A stretch of DNA of 47,331 nucleotides from Deltaproteobacteria bacterium (lineage in GTDB: Bacteria > Desulfobacterota > Desulfarculia > Adiutricales > JAFDHD01): the NCBI GenBank assembly GCA_019308995.1, contig JAFDHD010000011.1:1-47331 (forward strand), in the 5' to 3' direction. Each line of letters begins with the position of its first letter. The first letter of the stretch is position 1. A program made the position numbers and the translations under genes. The notes under the pieces are model-generated. The model saw only the letters and a program-made list of their open reading frames with translations, was not told the origin of the DNA and did no database searches. Shown piece after piece: positions 24,223 through 32,191 of the stretch.

Positions 24223-25737
24223 TCAGGGCCAGAAGAACTCTCTGGCCTTTTCTTTCAAAAAATCCCTGTGCTCGGGATGAGCCACAGCAATTAGCTCCTC
24301 AGCCCTCTCCTTGTGCGTTTTATCCAGCAAACGGGCAACACCGTACTCAGTGATTATTGTATCTGCAAAATGACGCGGAATGGTAACCAGCGACCCTTCA
24401 TCTAAGTGGGGTACTATGGTAGGCATCCCTCCAAGAGCTGTAGATGGTATGAGCGTTATCGCTCGCCCTCCACGGGACAGGAAGGAACCGATATGCAACT
24501 CTGTCTGCCCTCCCTGGCCATTGATCATCCGGGTACCGAACTGGGTTTCTGAGCAGATCTGGCCGGTCAGGTCAATCTGGAGCCCGTTATTTATTGATAC
24601 CATGTTATCGTTCATGGCCACAGTTCTGATATTGGCCACGTAGTCCGAGTCGTATTGCTCAAATGCAGGATTATCTGCCACAAACTCAATATCCTCTGCA
24701 TCACACCCCGTAAAGGTGGAAAAAACCGCCTTTCCAGGATGGAGTGTCTTATATCTGCCGTTAGCCACGCCTTTCTTGACAAGGCAAGGCATGCCGGGGC
24801 AGCCCATCTCGCTGTGAATTCCCAGGTCATTCCTGTCATCGAACACCCCCAGCTCAACCATGAAGGAGCTGGGACGTCCAACACCGAGCTGAATGGTATC
24901 CCCGTCACGAATAATCTCCTTAAGGTGTTTGGCAATGCCAATGGCGGCTTCAGTGGGATCATCCAGACCCCTATTAGGGGCAAGAAAATCACCGCCCTCT
25001 TCAAGGCCCATGGCCTTGCCGATATCAATAATGACCCGAAGAACACGAGGGGTGGTCAGAGATAGTTTGGAATTCACCTCTGCCTGTGTTTTCTTATAGA
25101 ACATCTTATAGATAGTCTCCCACTCCTCGCTGCTGAGATCCGGCTCACTGGGCGGTTTTATGAAATAGTCAATTTCTGAGACATGGATGTAGTTGGCGCC
25201 ATAGGTACGTATTGCGGTTTCATCAATTTCAGCTATCACACACCTGGCCCTCTTGGCGTAGGAGCGCTTGTTCCACATGGTGGATCCAAAACTGCAAAAA
25301 CCGTTTTTATCCGGGGGAGAGAGAGGCGTCATAAAGATAAAATCTGTCATTTTCGCGCTCTCAGGCCTTCCTTCATCTATTCCCTTGTATCTCATGGAGA
25401 AGAGGTCGGGTAAGTAGCTGGCTCTCTTTTCATCCACGCTATCACGTATCCTTGAGCCAATGAAGAGCTCCACGAAAATATTGAAGGATTTTTCCATTTC
25501 CGGGGCTAGCCAGCCAGGGTCAATACCCGTGGCTGATAACGATACGGTCACGTTTTTAAGCTCCGGGGCTCGAGCAGCCAGGGCCTCCATGAGGATTGAC
25601 GGCTGGACAGGAAGAGGGGTTACGACAAAATCCCCTGACTTGACTACCTTAACTGCCTTTTCAGGCGAAACCAGTTTACGCTTATATTCCTCCTCCCAGT
25701 TACTTTTGTAATGCAGCTTTTCTCTCTGGAAATCCAT
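24223..25737 (-). CDS. Acetyl-CoA hydrolase/CoA-transferase family protein
   Basis: The 504-residue protein belongs to the acetyl-CoA hydrolase/4-hydroxybutyrate CoA-transferase family (Cat1/AbfT-like). It moves CoA between acyl-CoA and a free acid through a glutamyl-CoA intermediate; the probable catalytic Glu310 sits in GIHSEMG. Other motifs are GDTIQLGVGRPSS and the C-terminal GGQTELHIGSFLSRGGRAITLIPS, where a glycine-rich loop binds CoA. Typical members have about 430-510 residues. It could feed or drain the acyl-CoA handled by the nearby acyl-CoA dehydrogenase and synthetase. A dispersed repeat shared with the acyl-CoA dehydrogenase lies directly upstream. Confidence 0.88.
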   Translation of the reverse strand: MDFQREKLHYKSNWEEEYKRKLVSPEKAVKVVKSGDFVVTPLPVQPSILMEALAARAPELKNVTVSLSATGIDPGWLAPEMEKSFNIFVELFIGSRIRDSVDEKRASYLPDLFSMRYKGIDEGRPESAKMTDFIFMTPLSPPDKNGFCSFGSTMWNKRSYAKRARCVIAEIDETAIRTYGANYIHVSEIDYFIKPPSEPDLSSEEWETIYKMFYKKTQAEVNSKLSLTTPRVLRVIIDIGKAMGLEEGGDFLAPNRGLDDPTEAAIGIAKHLKEIIRDGDTIQLGVGRPSSFMVELGVFDDRNDLGIHSEMGCPGMPCLVKKGVANGRYKTLHPGKAVFSTFTGCDAEDIEFVADNPAFEQYDSDYVANIRTVAMNDNMVSINNGLQIDLTGQICSETQFGTRMINGQGGQTELHIGSFLSRGGRAITLIPSTALGGMPTIVPHLDEGSLVTIPRHFADTIITEYGVARLLDKTHKERAEELIAVAHPEHRDFLKEKAREFFWP

Positions 25738-25745
25738 ACTGCTTC

Positions 25746-25976
25746 TCCTTTTTAACCTGAATTATGCGGCAACCGCCATCTAACGCCCATTGAGTAATTT
25801 GACGGTATTGAAAAGCTCGCTGCCTTTTGCTAATAGAGGCTTCCTCGTCAAACATGCTGAAAAACAACCAATATCAGGTTTTCAAGCATACTAATCACTC
25901 ACATCCCTTTGGGTCAACAAAAAAGTCGGTCATTACCCATACCCAAGCACTGCCCGGTAATGATGGCTCAGCGGAA
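25746..25976 (-). repeat. Dispersed repeat, copy B (upstream of CoA-transferase)
   Basis: On the minus strand this stretch is collinear with 21162-21412, with the same conserved blocks in the same order and the same distance of 21 bases between TTGAC and TATGCT. It ends about ten bases before the CoA-transferase start. It follows the IS1380-like transposase relic, so it may be the end of that element. The orientation relative to the downstream gene is the same as in copy A. Confidence 0.7.
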
Positions 25977-26251
25977 AAACCGAGGCCACATGCACCCACC
26001 AACGCCGACCTTGATATGAAATGCGGAGTAGTGTTCTTACCCTTCTTGATTCGGTTCTCCACATTGGCCCGACCATTGTAAATTTTGACCACCTCCCTGG
26101 CCGGAAGATTCGAATTGGTCACAATGAATCCCTTCCCGGGGAAAAGCTCATCGTAATGCCATTCGATCTGGCACACTACTCGCCTCGATTTTCTCCAACT
26201 AAGTGTCTGATGAAAGCCTGGCTCCCTGAAAATCCAACCTGATTGATCCAT
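25895..26251 (-). pseudogene. IS1380-family-like transposase remnant
   Basis: The frame encodes CQIEWHYDELFPGKGFIVTN, then REVVKIYNGRANVENRIKKGKN, which is the region after the second catalytic residue in IS1380-type transposases. The N-terminal two thirds and the usual C-terminal end are missing, and after the Lys-Gly-Lys-Asn segment the sequence runs into the dispersed repeat. The element is inactive. A hairpin at 26237-26262 (ACCTGATT with AATCAGGT) lies just beyond. Confidence 0.6.
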
Positions 26252-26411
26252 TAAAATCAGGTCTTATGGCCTTCTTTTTTCTTTCACCATTGACGGACAC
26301 TGGCCAACCTCTACTTATGCTATTTTTTGGCCATTATATCAGATATTTGGGTGAAATACTAGAGGTTTTTTAACTGTTTTGCCGTATAATTCAGGTTTAC
26401 CAGGCGCATGC

Positions 26412-27074
26412 TCAAGGCAGGCGGCTCACGTTAGCCTGCATCTGTTCGATGGTCGCCCGGTAATCGGGTTGGCCGAAGACGCCAGAACCGGAAACAAAGA
26501 CGTTGGCCCCGGCCTCAGCCACTTTGGCGATGTTATTAATCTTGATTCCGCCGTCAACTTCTATCTGAATGTCCCGGCCGGAAGCGCTGACCATTTCGCG
26601 CAGGCGGCGAATCTTTTCCAGGCTCTTCGGGATGAAGGACTGATTCCCAAACCCGGGATTGACACTCATGATCATGACCAGGTCCAGGTCATCCATGACA
26701 TACTCCAGGATGTTCAACGGCGTGGATGGATTGAGCGAAACGCCTGGCCGCATGCCTTTTTCCCTGATGGCCTGCAAGGTTCGCTGAAGGTGAGGCAGGA
26801 CCTCGACATGCACTGTCAGCCAGTCTGCTCCGGCCGCGGCAAAATCTTCGATGTAGTTGTTTGGATTATCAATCATCAGATGAACGTCAAAAGGCACATC
26901 GGTGACCTCGCGTAAGGCCTTTACCACCAGAGGGCCGATGGTTATGTTGGGCACGAAATGGCCGTCCATAACATCAATGTGTATCCAGTCTGCACCCGCC
27001 TCGGTCACAGCCCGAACTTCCTCCCCCAAGCGCGTAAAATCAGCCGATAGAATGGAAGCAGCAATCTTCATCAT
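26412..27074 (-). CDS. rpe: Ribulose-phosphate 3-epimerase
   Basis: The 220-residue TIM-barrel enzyme interconverts ribulose 5-phosphate and xylulose 5-phosphate. Family motifs are clear: [38 protein letters not shown] (catalytic Asp and metal His), [24 protein letters not shown], and the phosphate-binding VDGGI and VSGSGVFG. It lies 18 bases after the PASTA protein gene on the same strand, forming an operon with it. Confidence 0.96.
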   Translation of the reverse strand: MMKIAASILSADFTRLGEEVRAVTEAGADWIHIDVMDGHFVPNITIGPLVVKALREVTDVPFDVHLMIDNPNNYIEDFAAAGADWLTVHVEVLPHLQRTLQAIREKGMRPGVSLNPSTPLNILEYVMDDLDLVMIMSVNPGFGNQSFIPKSLEKIRRLREMVSASGRDIQIEVDGGIKINNIAKVAEAGANVFVSGSGVFGQPDYRATIEQMQANVSRLP

Positions 27075-27092
27075 TTAAGCAATCTCCAAACG

Positions 27093-28049
27093 TTAATTTT
27101 CAAACAAGGTCTTTCTTTCATCGTCCTCATATACATAGGCCTCGAAAGGATCCGGGACTAAAGCCAGCGTTCGGACAAACTCACCCGGCCCATGCCAGCC
27201 CTCATGAACATCAAACCGGAAAAAATCTACCTCGACATGGAACCGGATCTCCCGCCGCAGGAGACCATATGGAATCTGGTAATCTATGAGGTGAAATTTA
27301 TATTCGGATATACCGCCACTCCCCTCTCTATTGACGGTCAGGGTGATCAAGGCCCCTTGAGACACCCGGCTTCCAGGGGCGGGGTCCTGGACCAGAACCG
27401 CCCCCACGGGCCAGTTGGGCCGGTTTTCATACTCGAGCGGACCGACTTTCAACCCGGCCCTTTCCAGGGTTAGAAGAACCAGGCTGTAATTCTGAGCGGT
27501 CAGGTCGGGCATGACCAGCCCCACCGGTCGGGGGCCAAGGCTTAAAAGCAGATCAATCCGTCCCTTGCGGTCCACCGGCGTCATGGCCTCCGGAACCTGC
27601 GCCAGGACGCGATCCCGCTCCTGATCCGAGGCAGAACCATAGACGTAACTGACCAGACCCACCAATAACTCGCTCTGGCTCAGGATGGATCGGGCCTGGT
27701 CTAAAGAAAGGCCCCTGAGATCGGGCAATTTTACCATCCGGCTGTCTTTGGAGATGATGACCCTGATATCCCGGTCTTTCTTCACCTGCATGCCCGGCTT
27801 GGGATCCTGGTCCATGATCTGATCTTTGGGGACCTGATCGCTGTAATTAAAGCCCTGGACCTTAAGGTTCAGCCCCAGTTTAGATAAAACCTTAAGAGCA
27901 GCGATTGAGTCCAAGCCGGTCAGGTCAGGCACCGTGACTTCAGGCTCGCTCTTGATAATGAGCCGGGTGGTCAGGTAAGCGCTTACACCAAGGGCTATGA
28001 AAAAAATCAGGGCGTATAAACTATACTTGACCCAGCGCTTCATTCCCAT
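27093..28049 (-). CDS. PASTA-domain membrane protein
   Basis: The 318-residue protein has one N-terminal membrane helix (about 8-31) and three PASTA domains (about 38-100, 105-175 and 178-243), recognised by repeats such as VTVPDLTGLDSIAALKVLSKLGLNL, VKLPDLRGLSLDQARSILS and VVMPDLTAQNY-like strings. PASTA domains bind peptidoglycan or lipid II fragments. Unlike PknB there is no kinase domain. A C-terminal segment of about 75 residues has no recognised fold. It would face the periplasm and is cotranscribed with rpe. Confidence 0.8.
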   Translation of the reverse strand: MGMKRWVKYSLYALIFFIALGVSAYLTTRLIIKSEPEVTVPDLTGLDSIAALKVLSKLGLNLKVQGFNYSDQVPKDQIMDQDPKPGMQVKKDRDIRVIISKDSRMVKLPDLRGLSLDQARSILSQSELLVGLVSYVYGSASDQERDRVLAQVPEAMTPVDRKGRIDLLLSLGPRPVGLVMPDLTAQNYSLVLLTLERAGLKVGPLEYENRPNWPVGAVLVQDPAPGSRVSQGALITLTVNREGSGGISEYKFHLIDYQIPYGLLRREIRFHVEVDFFRFDVHEGWHGPGEFVRTLALVPDPFEAYVYEDDERKTLFEN

Positions 28050-28205
28050 ATCTTAAGCAAAAAAAGGCTGTGTGTGAAACCTTTTCTCAATCTATATCTC
28101 CGAAACAAGCCAAAGCCTGGGATCTCCTCTGAAGTTAAAGCCCTGTTTCTGGAGACCAATTTATGTTAGGATATGACAAATTAAATTCCAAGATGGCTCA
28201 AACCT

Positions 28206-28820
28206 GTGAAAAAAAATTTTACGATTACCGAGATTTCAAAAATTCTCAAAGATTATAAACCTAAGATAAATCCCCCCAAAAGCGGATACCGGCTGGCCTC
28301 AGTCTTTATCCCGTTTTATCCGGACCCGGACGACCTGTCTCTTGTCTTCACCAAGCGTCCCGACCACCTGAATTCACACAGCGGGCAAATCTCGTTCCCC
28401 GGCGGAACAAAGGACCCGGCGGATAAGGATGATCTGGCTACCGCCCTCAGGGAGACAAAAGAGGAAATCGGCGTTGATCCATCCAATGTCGAGGTTTGGG
28501 GACAACTGAAGTCGGGCCCGACCGTCAACTCCAACTACTGGGTCACCCCTTTTGTCGGCCTCATACCGTTTCCTTACCCCTTCAAACTGAACGCTTACGA
28601 GGTGGAACGCCTCATTATCGCGCCTCTATCACATCTTCTTGACCCTGAAAATTTCTCCGAAGACTTTTATTCCTGGAATAACTATACCTACCGAACCCAG
28701 TTGTACACCTATGGTCAAGATGTCATCTGGGGCCTCACCGCTAGAATCCTCAACGACTTTCTATTCCTCCTCCGGACAGGCAGAGAACCAAAGGACACCG
28801 ACCCCTTGATTTCGACCTGA
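28206..28820 (+). CDS. NUDIX hydrolase (CoA pyrophosphatase type)
   Basis: The 204-residue protein has a Nudix box with FPGGTKDPADKDDLATALRE followed by TKEEIGV, closest to the NudL/CoA diphosphatase subfamily, which splits CoA and related dinucleotides to 3',5'-ADP and phosphopantetheine. The N-terminal region with FIPFYPDPDDLSLVFTKR supports that subfamily. The start is GTG at 28206. The gene ends 14 bases before the convergent CooC-like gene. Confidence 0.8.
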   Translation: MKKNFTITEISKILKDYKPKINPPKSGYRLASVFIPFYPDPDDLSLVFTKRPDHLNSHSGQISFPGGTKDPADKDDLATALRETKEEIGVDPSNVEVWGQLKSGPTVNSNYWVTPFVGLIPFPYPFKLNAYEVERLIIAPLSHLLDPENFSEDFYSWNNYTYRTQLYTYGQDVIWGLTARILNDFLFLLRTGREPKDTDPLIST

Positions 28821-28834
28821 CCTCTGGCCTGGAT

Positions 28835-29596
28835 TTATCTGACCAAATTCTGATAAATCTGCTGCACCGCTTTCACGGTGGCTGGAGCGTTTTTATAAAC
28901 CGCTCCGCCCGAGAGGTCGGCTTCAATGACTTCATCGTTATAAGGTATAAACCCCAGAATCTCGAAATCTGGCAGCCCGCTGCGGATATAAGCCTCGTCA
29001 CTTTCGTTTCGAACCTTGTTCCCGACGATGGCAATATTCATCAATTTCAGGTCCTGGGCCAGCCGGCGCACCGCCTGCGCTGTGTCCAGGGAACGCCGGC
29101 CCGGTTCCACTACCACCAGGAGCTTGTTCACGCTAGAGGCTGTGCCTCGGCCCAGGTGTTCGAGCCCGGCTTCCATGTCAATAATCACAACCTCATTTCG
29201 AGCCAGGACCAGATGGCTGACCAGCTGTTTGAGCATGACACTCTCAGGACAAACACATCCGCCTCCACCTTTCTTGACGCCGCCCATGACCAGGAATTTA
29301 ATTCCATCTATCTCCCGGGAAATGGCGTCGGGCAGATCGTCCACCTTGGGGTTCATTTTGAACATGGCGCCAAAAGAGCCTGGCTCGGCCCCGGTGCGCT
29401 CGGCGATAAGCTCCCGCATTTCAGATAGGGGCGTGATCTCCTCGGACCCGTCGAAGCCAAGGGCCAGGGCCAGATTCGCGTCCGGATCGGCGTCAATGGC
29501 CAGGACCTTGCTGCCTTTAAGGAAAAAGATACGGGCTAAAATGACGGCCAGGGTTGTCTTACCCACGCCGCCCTTACCACTGATTGCAATCTTCAT
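28835..29596 (-). CDS. CooC-like nickel-insertion ATPase
   Basis: The 253-residue P-loop protein has the deviant Walker A GKGGVGKT (7-14) and the switch AIDADPDANLALALG of MinD/CooC-type ATPases. The CxC pair is Cys114 and Cys116 in GGGCVCPE, which in CooC binds nickel or zinc at the dimer interface. It would help mature Ni-enzymes such as CO dehydrogenase. No CODH gene is present in this window. It follows a DUF3786 gene by 23 bases, a pairing seen near Wood-Ljungdahl genes in anaerobes. Confidence 0.85.
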   Translation of the reverse strand: MKIAISGKGGVGKTTLAVILARIFFLKGSKVLAIDADPDANLALALGFDGSEEITPLSEMRELIAERTGAEPGSFGAMFKMNPKVDDLPDAISREIDGIKFLVMGGVKKGGGGCVCPESVMLKQLVSHLVLARNEVVIIDMEAGLEHLGRGTASSVNKLLVVVEPGRRSLDTAQAVRRLAQDLKLMNIAIVGNKVRNESDEAYIRSGLPDFEILGFIPYNDEVIEADLSGGAVYKNAPATVKAVQQIYQNLVR

Positions 29597-29619
29597 CTTA
29601 AAAACTCCTGAGCGGCTGT

Positions 29620-30237
29620 TTATGAGGCCAATCGAATCAGCCGGTAGATCACCATCCCGGAGAGGACGGCCACATCCTCGGTGGATAAGTAATGACTGAT
29701 ATTCCGATCAAAAAGGACCTTCCCCGTGGGCTCGAACTCTTCATCCCCCTCCCAGAGAACTAAAGTTAACGTTACATGGGGGAAGGCCTGGATAGACACC
29801 GCTATATCACCCAGGCCACGGACGGGCTCCCCACCCAGTAACGGCGCGGTTTCGATGAGTTTGTGAGTGGCATGGCCAAAAAAGGAGACCAGAGGCGCCT
29901 CAGCCCGTTTGACAAAGGCCGGATAATAGAACTCACCGGAAGGGATTTCGCGATAGGTGATGTATTCGTTCATCCGCGGCACACCGTCAGCCTTGTTCAG
30001 ATAGTGCAGGATCAGGCCCTGTTCCTGGATAGGAACTTCCTCGTCTGAATCCAGCAGCAGCACGCTGATTTGAGGCAAACGAACCAGAAGGGGCCTTCCG
30101 ATAAAATCGAAAGAAAACTCTTGCTTGTCCGGGTCATACTCGACCGCGCTCAAACGACTTACCTCTTGAGGCGCCTTTTGTTTTATTTCGGCGGCAGCCA
30201 GATTAAAGGCCTTAATATAATCATCTTTTCGCGCCAA
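29620..30237 (-). CDS. DUF3786-family protein
   Basis: The 205-residue protein matches DUF3786 proteins of anaerobes: an N-terminal helix with KAFNLAAAEI, a middle region with QGLILHYLNKADGVP and YITYREIPSGEFYYPAF, then FPHVTLTLVLWEGDEEFEPTGKVLFDRNISHYLSTEDV at the end. The function is unknown; such proteins lie near corrinoid and CODH/ACS genes. It has no signal peptide or membrane segment. It is the first gene of a two-gene minus-strand unit with the CooC-like ATPase. Confidence 0.75.
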   Translation of the reverse strand: MARKDDYIKAFNLAAAEIKQKAPQEVSRLSAVEYDPDKQEFSFDFIGRPLLVRLPQISVLLLDSDEEVPIQEQGLILHYLNKADGVPRMNEYITYREIPSGEFYYPAFVKRAEAPLVSFFGHATHKLIETAPLLGGEPVRGLGDIAVSIQAFPHVTLTLVLWEGDEEFEPTGKVLFDRNISHYLSTEDVAVLSGMVIYRLIRLAS

Positions 30238-30379
30238 AAATATCCTCCCTCTAAAATTTCGAAACGAATCTTTTCTTTCCAGGGGCCCCTCTTTATCTAT
30301 CTTCTATTTTATGCTAATATATATTCGGGCCTATGTCCATACCCGGACAGGGTTACTATTTTATTCGGGAGCCCTTGCC

Positions 30380-31090
30380 ATGGCCCGGCGACGAATAAAA
30401 AAGGGTGAGATAAAACCCGCGCCTGAAAAGATGGACCCAGGGCCGCTGAATTACCATCCTTTCAAGACACTTAAAGGTTATAAAATAGCACCAGAGCCTT
30501 CTCGGCCAGAACCCCCTGCCCGCAGAACGCCGGTACAAATGGAAAGTGATTCCAGCCTGTTCTGGTCAGCGGTGGCCGACGTCATCCCCATTAATCGCGA
30601 TAATGCTAGAATAGTCAGGACTTCCCCGGACGCCCGCCCTCAAAGCCCAGGGCCGCTCGAAACGGAAAATCTGGAGGTGCTGGCTCGGCTCGAGGACCTG
30701 GTCAGCGGACGAGCCCAGTTCGATATTGTGGATACCGACGAGTATATAGAAGGTTTTATTAAAGGCATTCATCCCATTATCCTGGAAAAACTGAGAAAAG
30801 GCTCCTTTTCGGTCCAGGCCCATCTGGACCTGCATGGCCTTACCGTTCGTGAGGCGGAAGAGGCGGTCAAGGATTTCATTGATGAAGCCGTCAGCCTGAA
30901 CTACCGCTGTGTGCTGCTCATACACGGCCGGGGAATGAACTCCAAAAACCACATCCCGATTCTCAAAAAAAGACTCCAGTCTCTCCTCCTCAAAGGCCCG
31001 GTCAGGAAAAGAATCCTCGCTTTCACTTCTGCTCGTCCTCACGATGGAGGCGCTGGGGCCAGTTACGTCCTTTTGCACGCCCGGAACTGA
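30380..31090 (+). CDS. Smr-domain protein
   Basis: The 236-residue protein has a C-terminal Smr domain with LDLHGLTVREAEE and LLIHGRGMNS, the two signatures of this nuclease-like fold seen in MutS2 and in stand-alone Smr proteins. The N-terminal half is charged and Pro-rich and probably disordered. The start at 30380 is chosen because GGAG lies ten bases upstream; an earlier Met at 30311 would add 23 residues without a ribosome binding site. It is likely a nuclease acting on branched DNA or on mRNA of stalled ribosomes. Confidence 0.8.
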   Translation: MARRRIKKGEIKPAPEKMDPGPLNYHPFKTLKGYKIAPEPSRPEPPARRTPVQMESDSSLFWSAVADVIPINRDNARIVRTSPDARPQSPGPLETENLEVLARLEDLVSGRAQFDIVDTDEYIEGFIKGIHPIILEKLRKGSFSVQAHLDLHGLTVREAEEAVKDFIDEAVSLNYRCVLLIHGRGMNSKNHIPILKKRLQSLLLKGPVRKRILAFTSARPHDGGAGASYVLLHARN

Positions 31091-31252
31091 TTTTAATTCC
31101 ACAGCTCAATGCTGGTTTCTGCCTTTGGCCGCCCCTTATCTTATCACGGCTTGAAACATCTATATCCTTTGAACATTTCCCGAACCCATACTTGCATAAA
31201 GACGCTTTTCATTATAAGTTCAACCTGAACCGGTGATCTGAAGGAGGCGATC

Positions 31253-32065
31253 GTGGGAACAGAAAGGAGATTTGGCCTGATCGGTGGTGGGAACATGGGT
31301 GAAGCCCTGATCAAAGGGCTGATTCAAAGCGGGCAGGCTCGGCCTGAAGACATCATTGTCTCCGATCCCCTGGCCGCGCGCAGGAGTTACTTGCAAGAAG
31401 AGTATCAGGTGGCGGCAAAGGATGATAACAAGAGCCTGGTAAAAGAGGCGGCTATTATCATCCTGGCGGTTAAACCTCAGGTTCTGGATGAGGTCCTGAA
31501 CGAGATCCAGTCCGTGGTGGAACCGAGGCACCTTATTATTTCCATCGCCGCGGGGGTGAGCCTGCCTCGTATCGAGTCGGCCCTTCCGTCTGGAACACCG
31601 ACGATCAGGGCCATGCCGAACACCCCGGCCCTGGCCCTGGCCGGAGCCACAGCCATAGCCCCTGGAAAACATGCTTCCGAAAAACACCTGGCCATGGCGC
31701 GCATCCTGTTTGAAGCCGTGGGTCTTGTGGTGGAGGTCGCGGAAAAAAACATGGACGCCGTGACTGCCTTGTCAGGCAGCGGTCCGGCCTATATCTTCAT
31801 CATCTTAGAGGCCTTGGCTGACGCCGGAGTCCTCGAGGGCCTGCCTCGCGACCAGGCGCTTCTCCTGGCCGCGCAGACCATTCTTGGCTCGGCTAAATTA
31901 GTACTGGAGTCTGGATTCCACCCGGCCCAGCTTAAAGACAGGGTCACCTCGCCCGGTGGAACGACCATCAGCGGGCTCATGGTTCTGGAAAAGGGCGGCT
32001 TAAGAGGCTTGATCATGGAAGCGGTCAGGACCGCTGCCAGGCGTTCGGCCGAACTGGGGAAGTAG
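31253..32065 (+). CDS. proC: Pyrroline-5-carboxylate reductase
   Basis: The 270-residue enzyme makes proline from pyrroline-5-carboxylate with NAD(P)H. It has the N-terminal Rossmann motif RFGLIGGGNMGEALIKGL, the conserved AVKPQVLDEVL, the family sequence RAMPNTPALALAGATAI and the C-terminal VTSPGGTTISGL signature. The start is GTG at 31253 with GGAGG seven bases upstream. It seems to be a single-gene unit. Confidence 0.95.
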   Translation: MGTERRFGLIGGGNMGEALIKGLIQSGQARPEDIIVSDPLAARRSYLQEEYQVAAKDDNKSLVKEAAIIILAVKPQVLDEVLNEIQSVVEPRHLIISIAAGVSLPRIESALPSGTPTIRAMPNTPALALAGATAIAPGKHASEKHLAMARILFEAVGLVVEVAEKNMDAVTALSGSGPAYIFIILEALADAGVLEGLPRDQALLLAAQTILGSAKLVLESGFHPAQLKDRVTSPGGTTISGLMVLEKGGLRGLIMEAVRTAARRSAELGK

Positions 32066-32191
32066 AAGGCACCACCCGTCGTCAGGCTGGCAGATCGAAA
32101 AAATTGGTATCCATCTTAAAATTAATATATAATGTTATTTATTGAAATTACGATTTATAAAATTTTGACCCCCATTTAAGGAGGCCATTTT

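Noticed and set aside
26379-26915. 178-codon open frame on the plus strand over rpe
   Set aside because: Antisense to a full ribulose-phosphate epimerase gene; no recognisable protein features.
29016-29699. 227-codon open frame on the plus strand over the CooC-like gene
   Set aside because: Antisense to a well-supported ATPase; rich in Arg, Ser and Pro as expected for a shadow frame.
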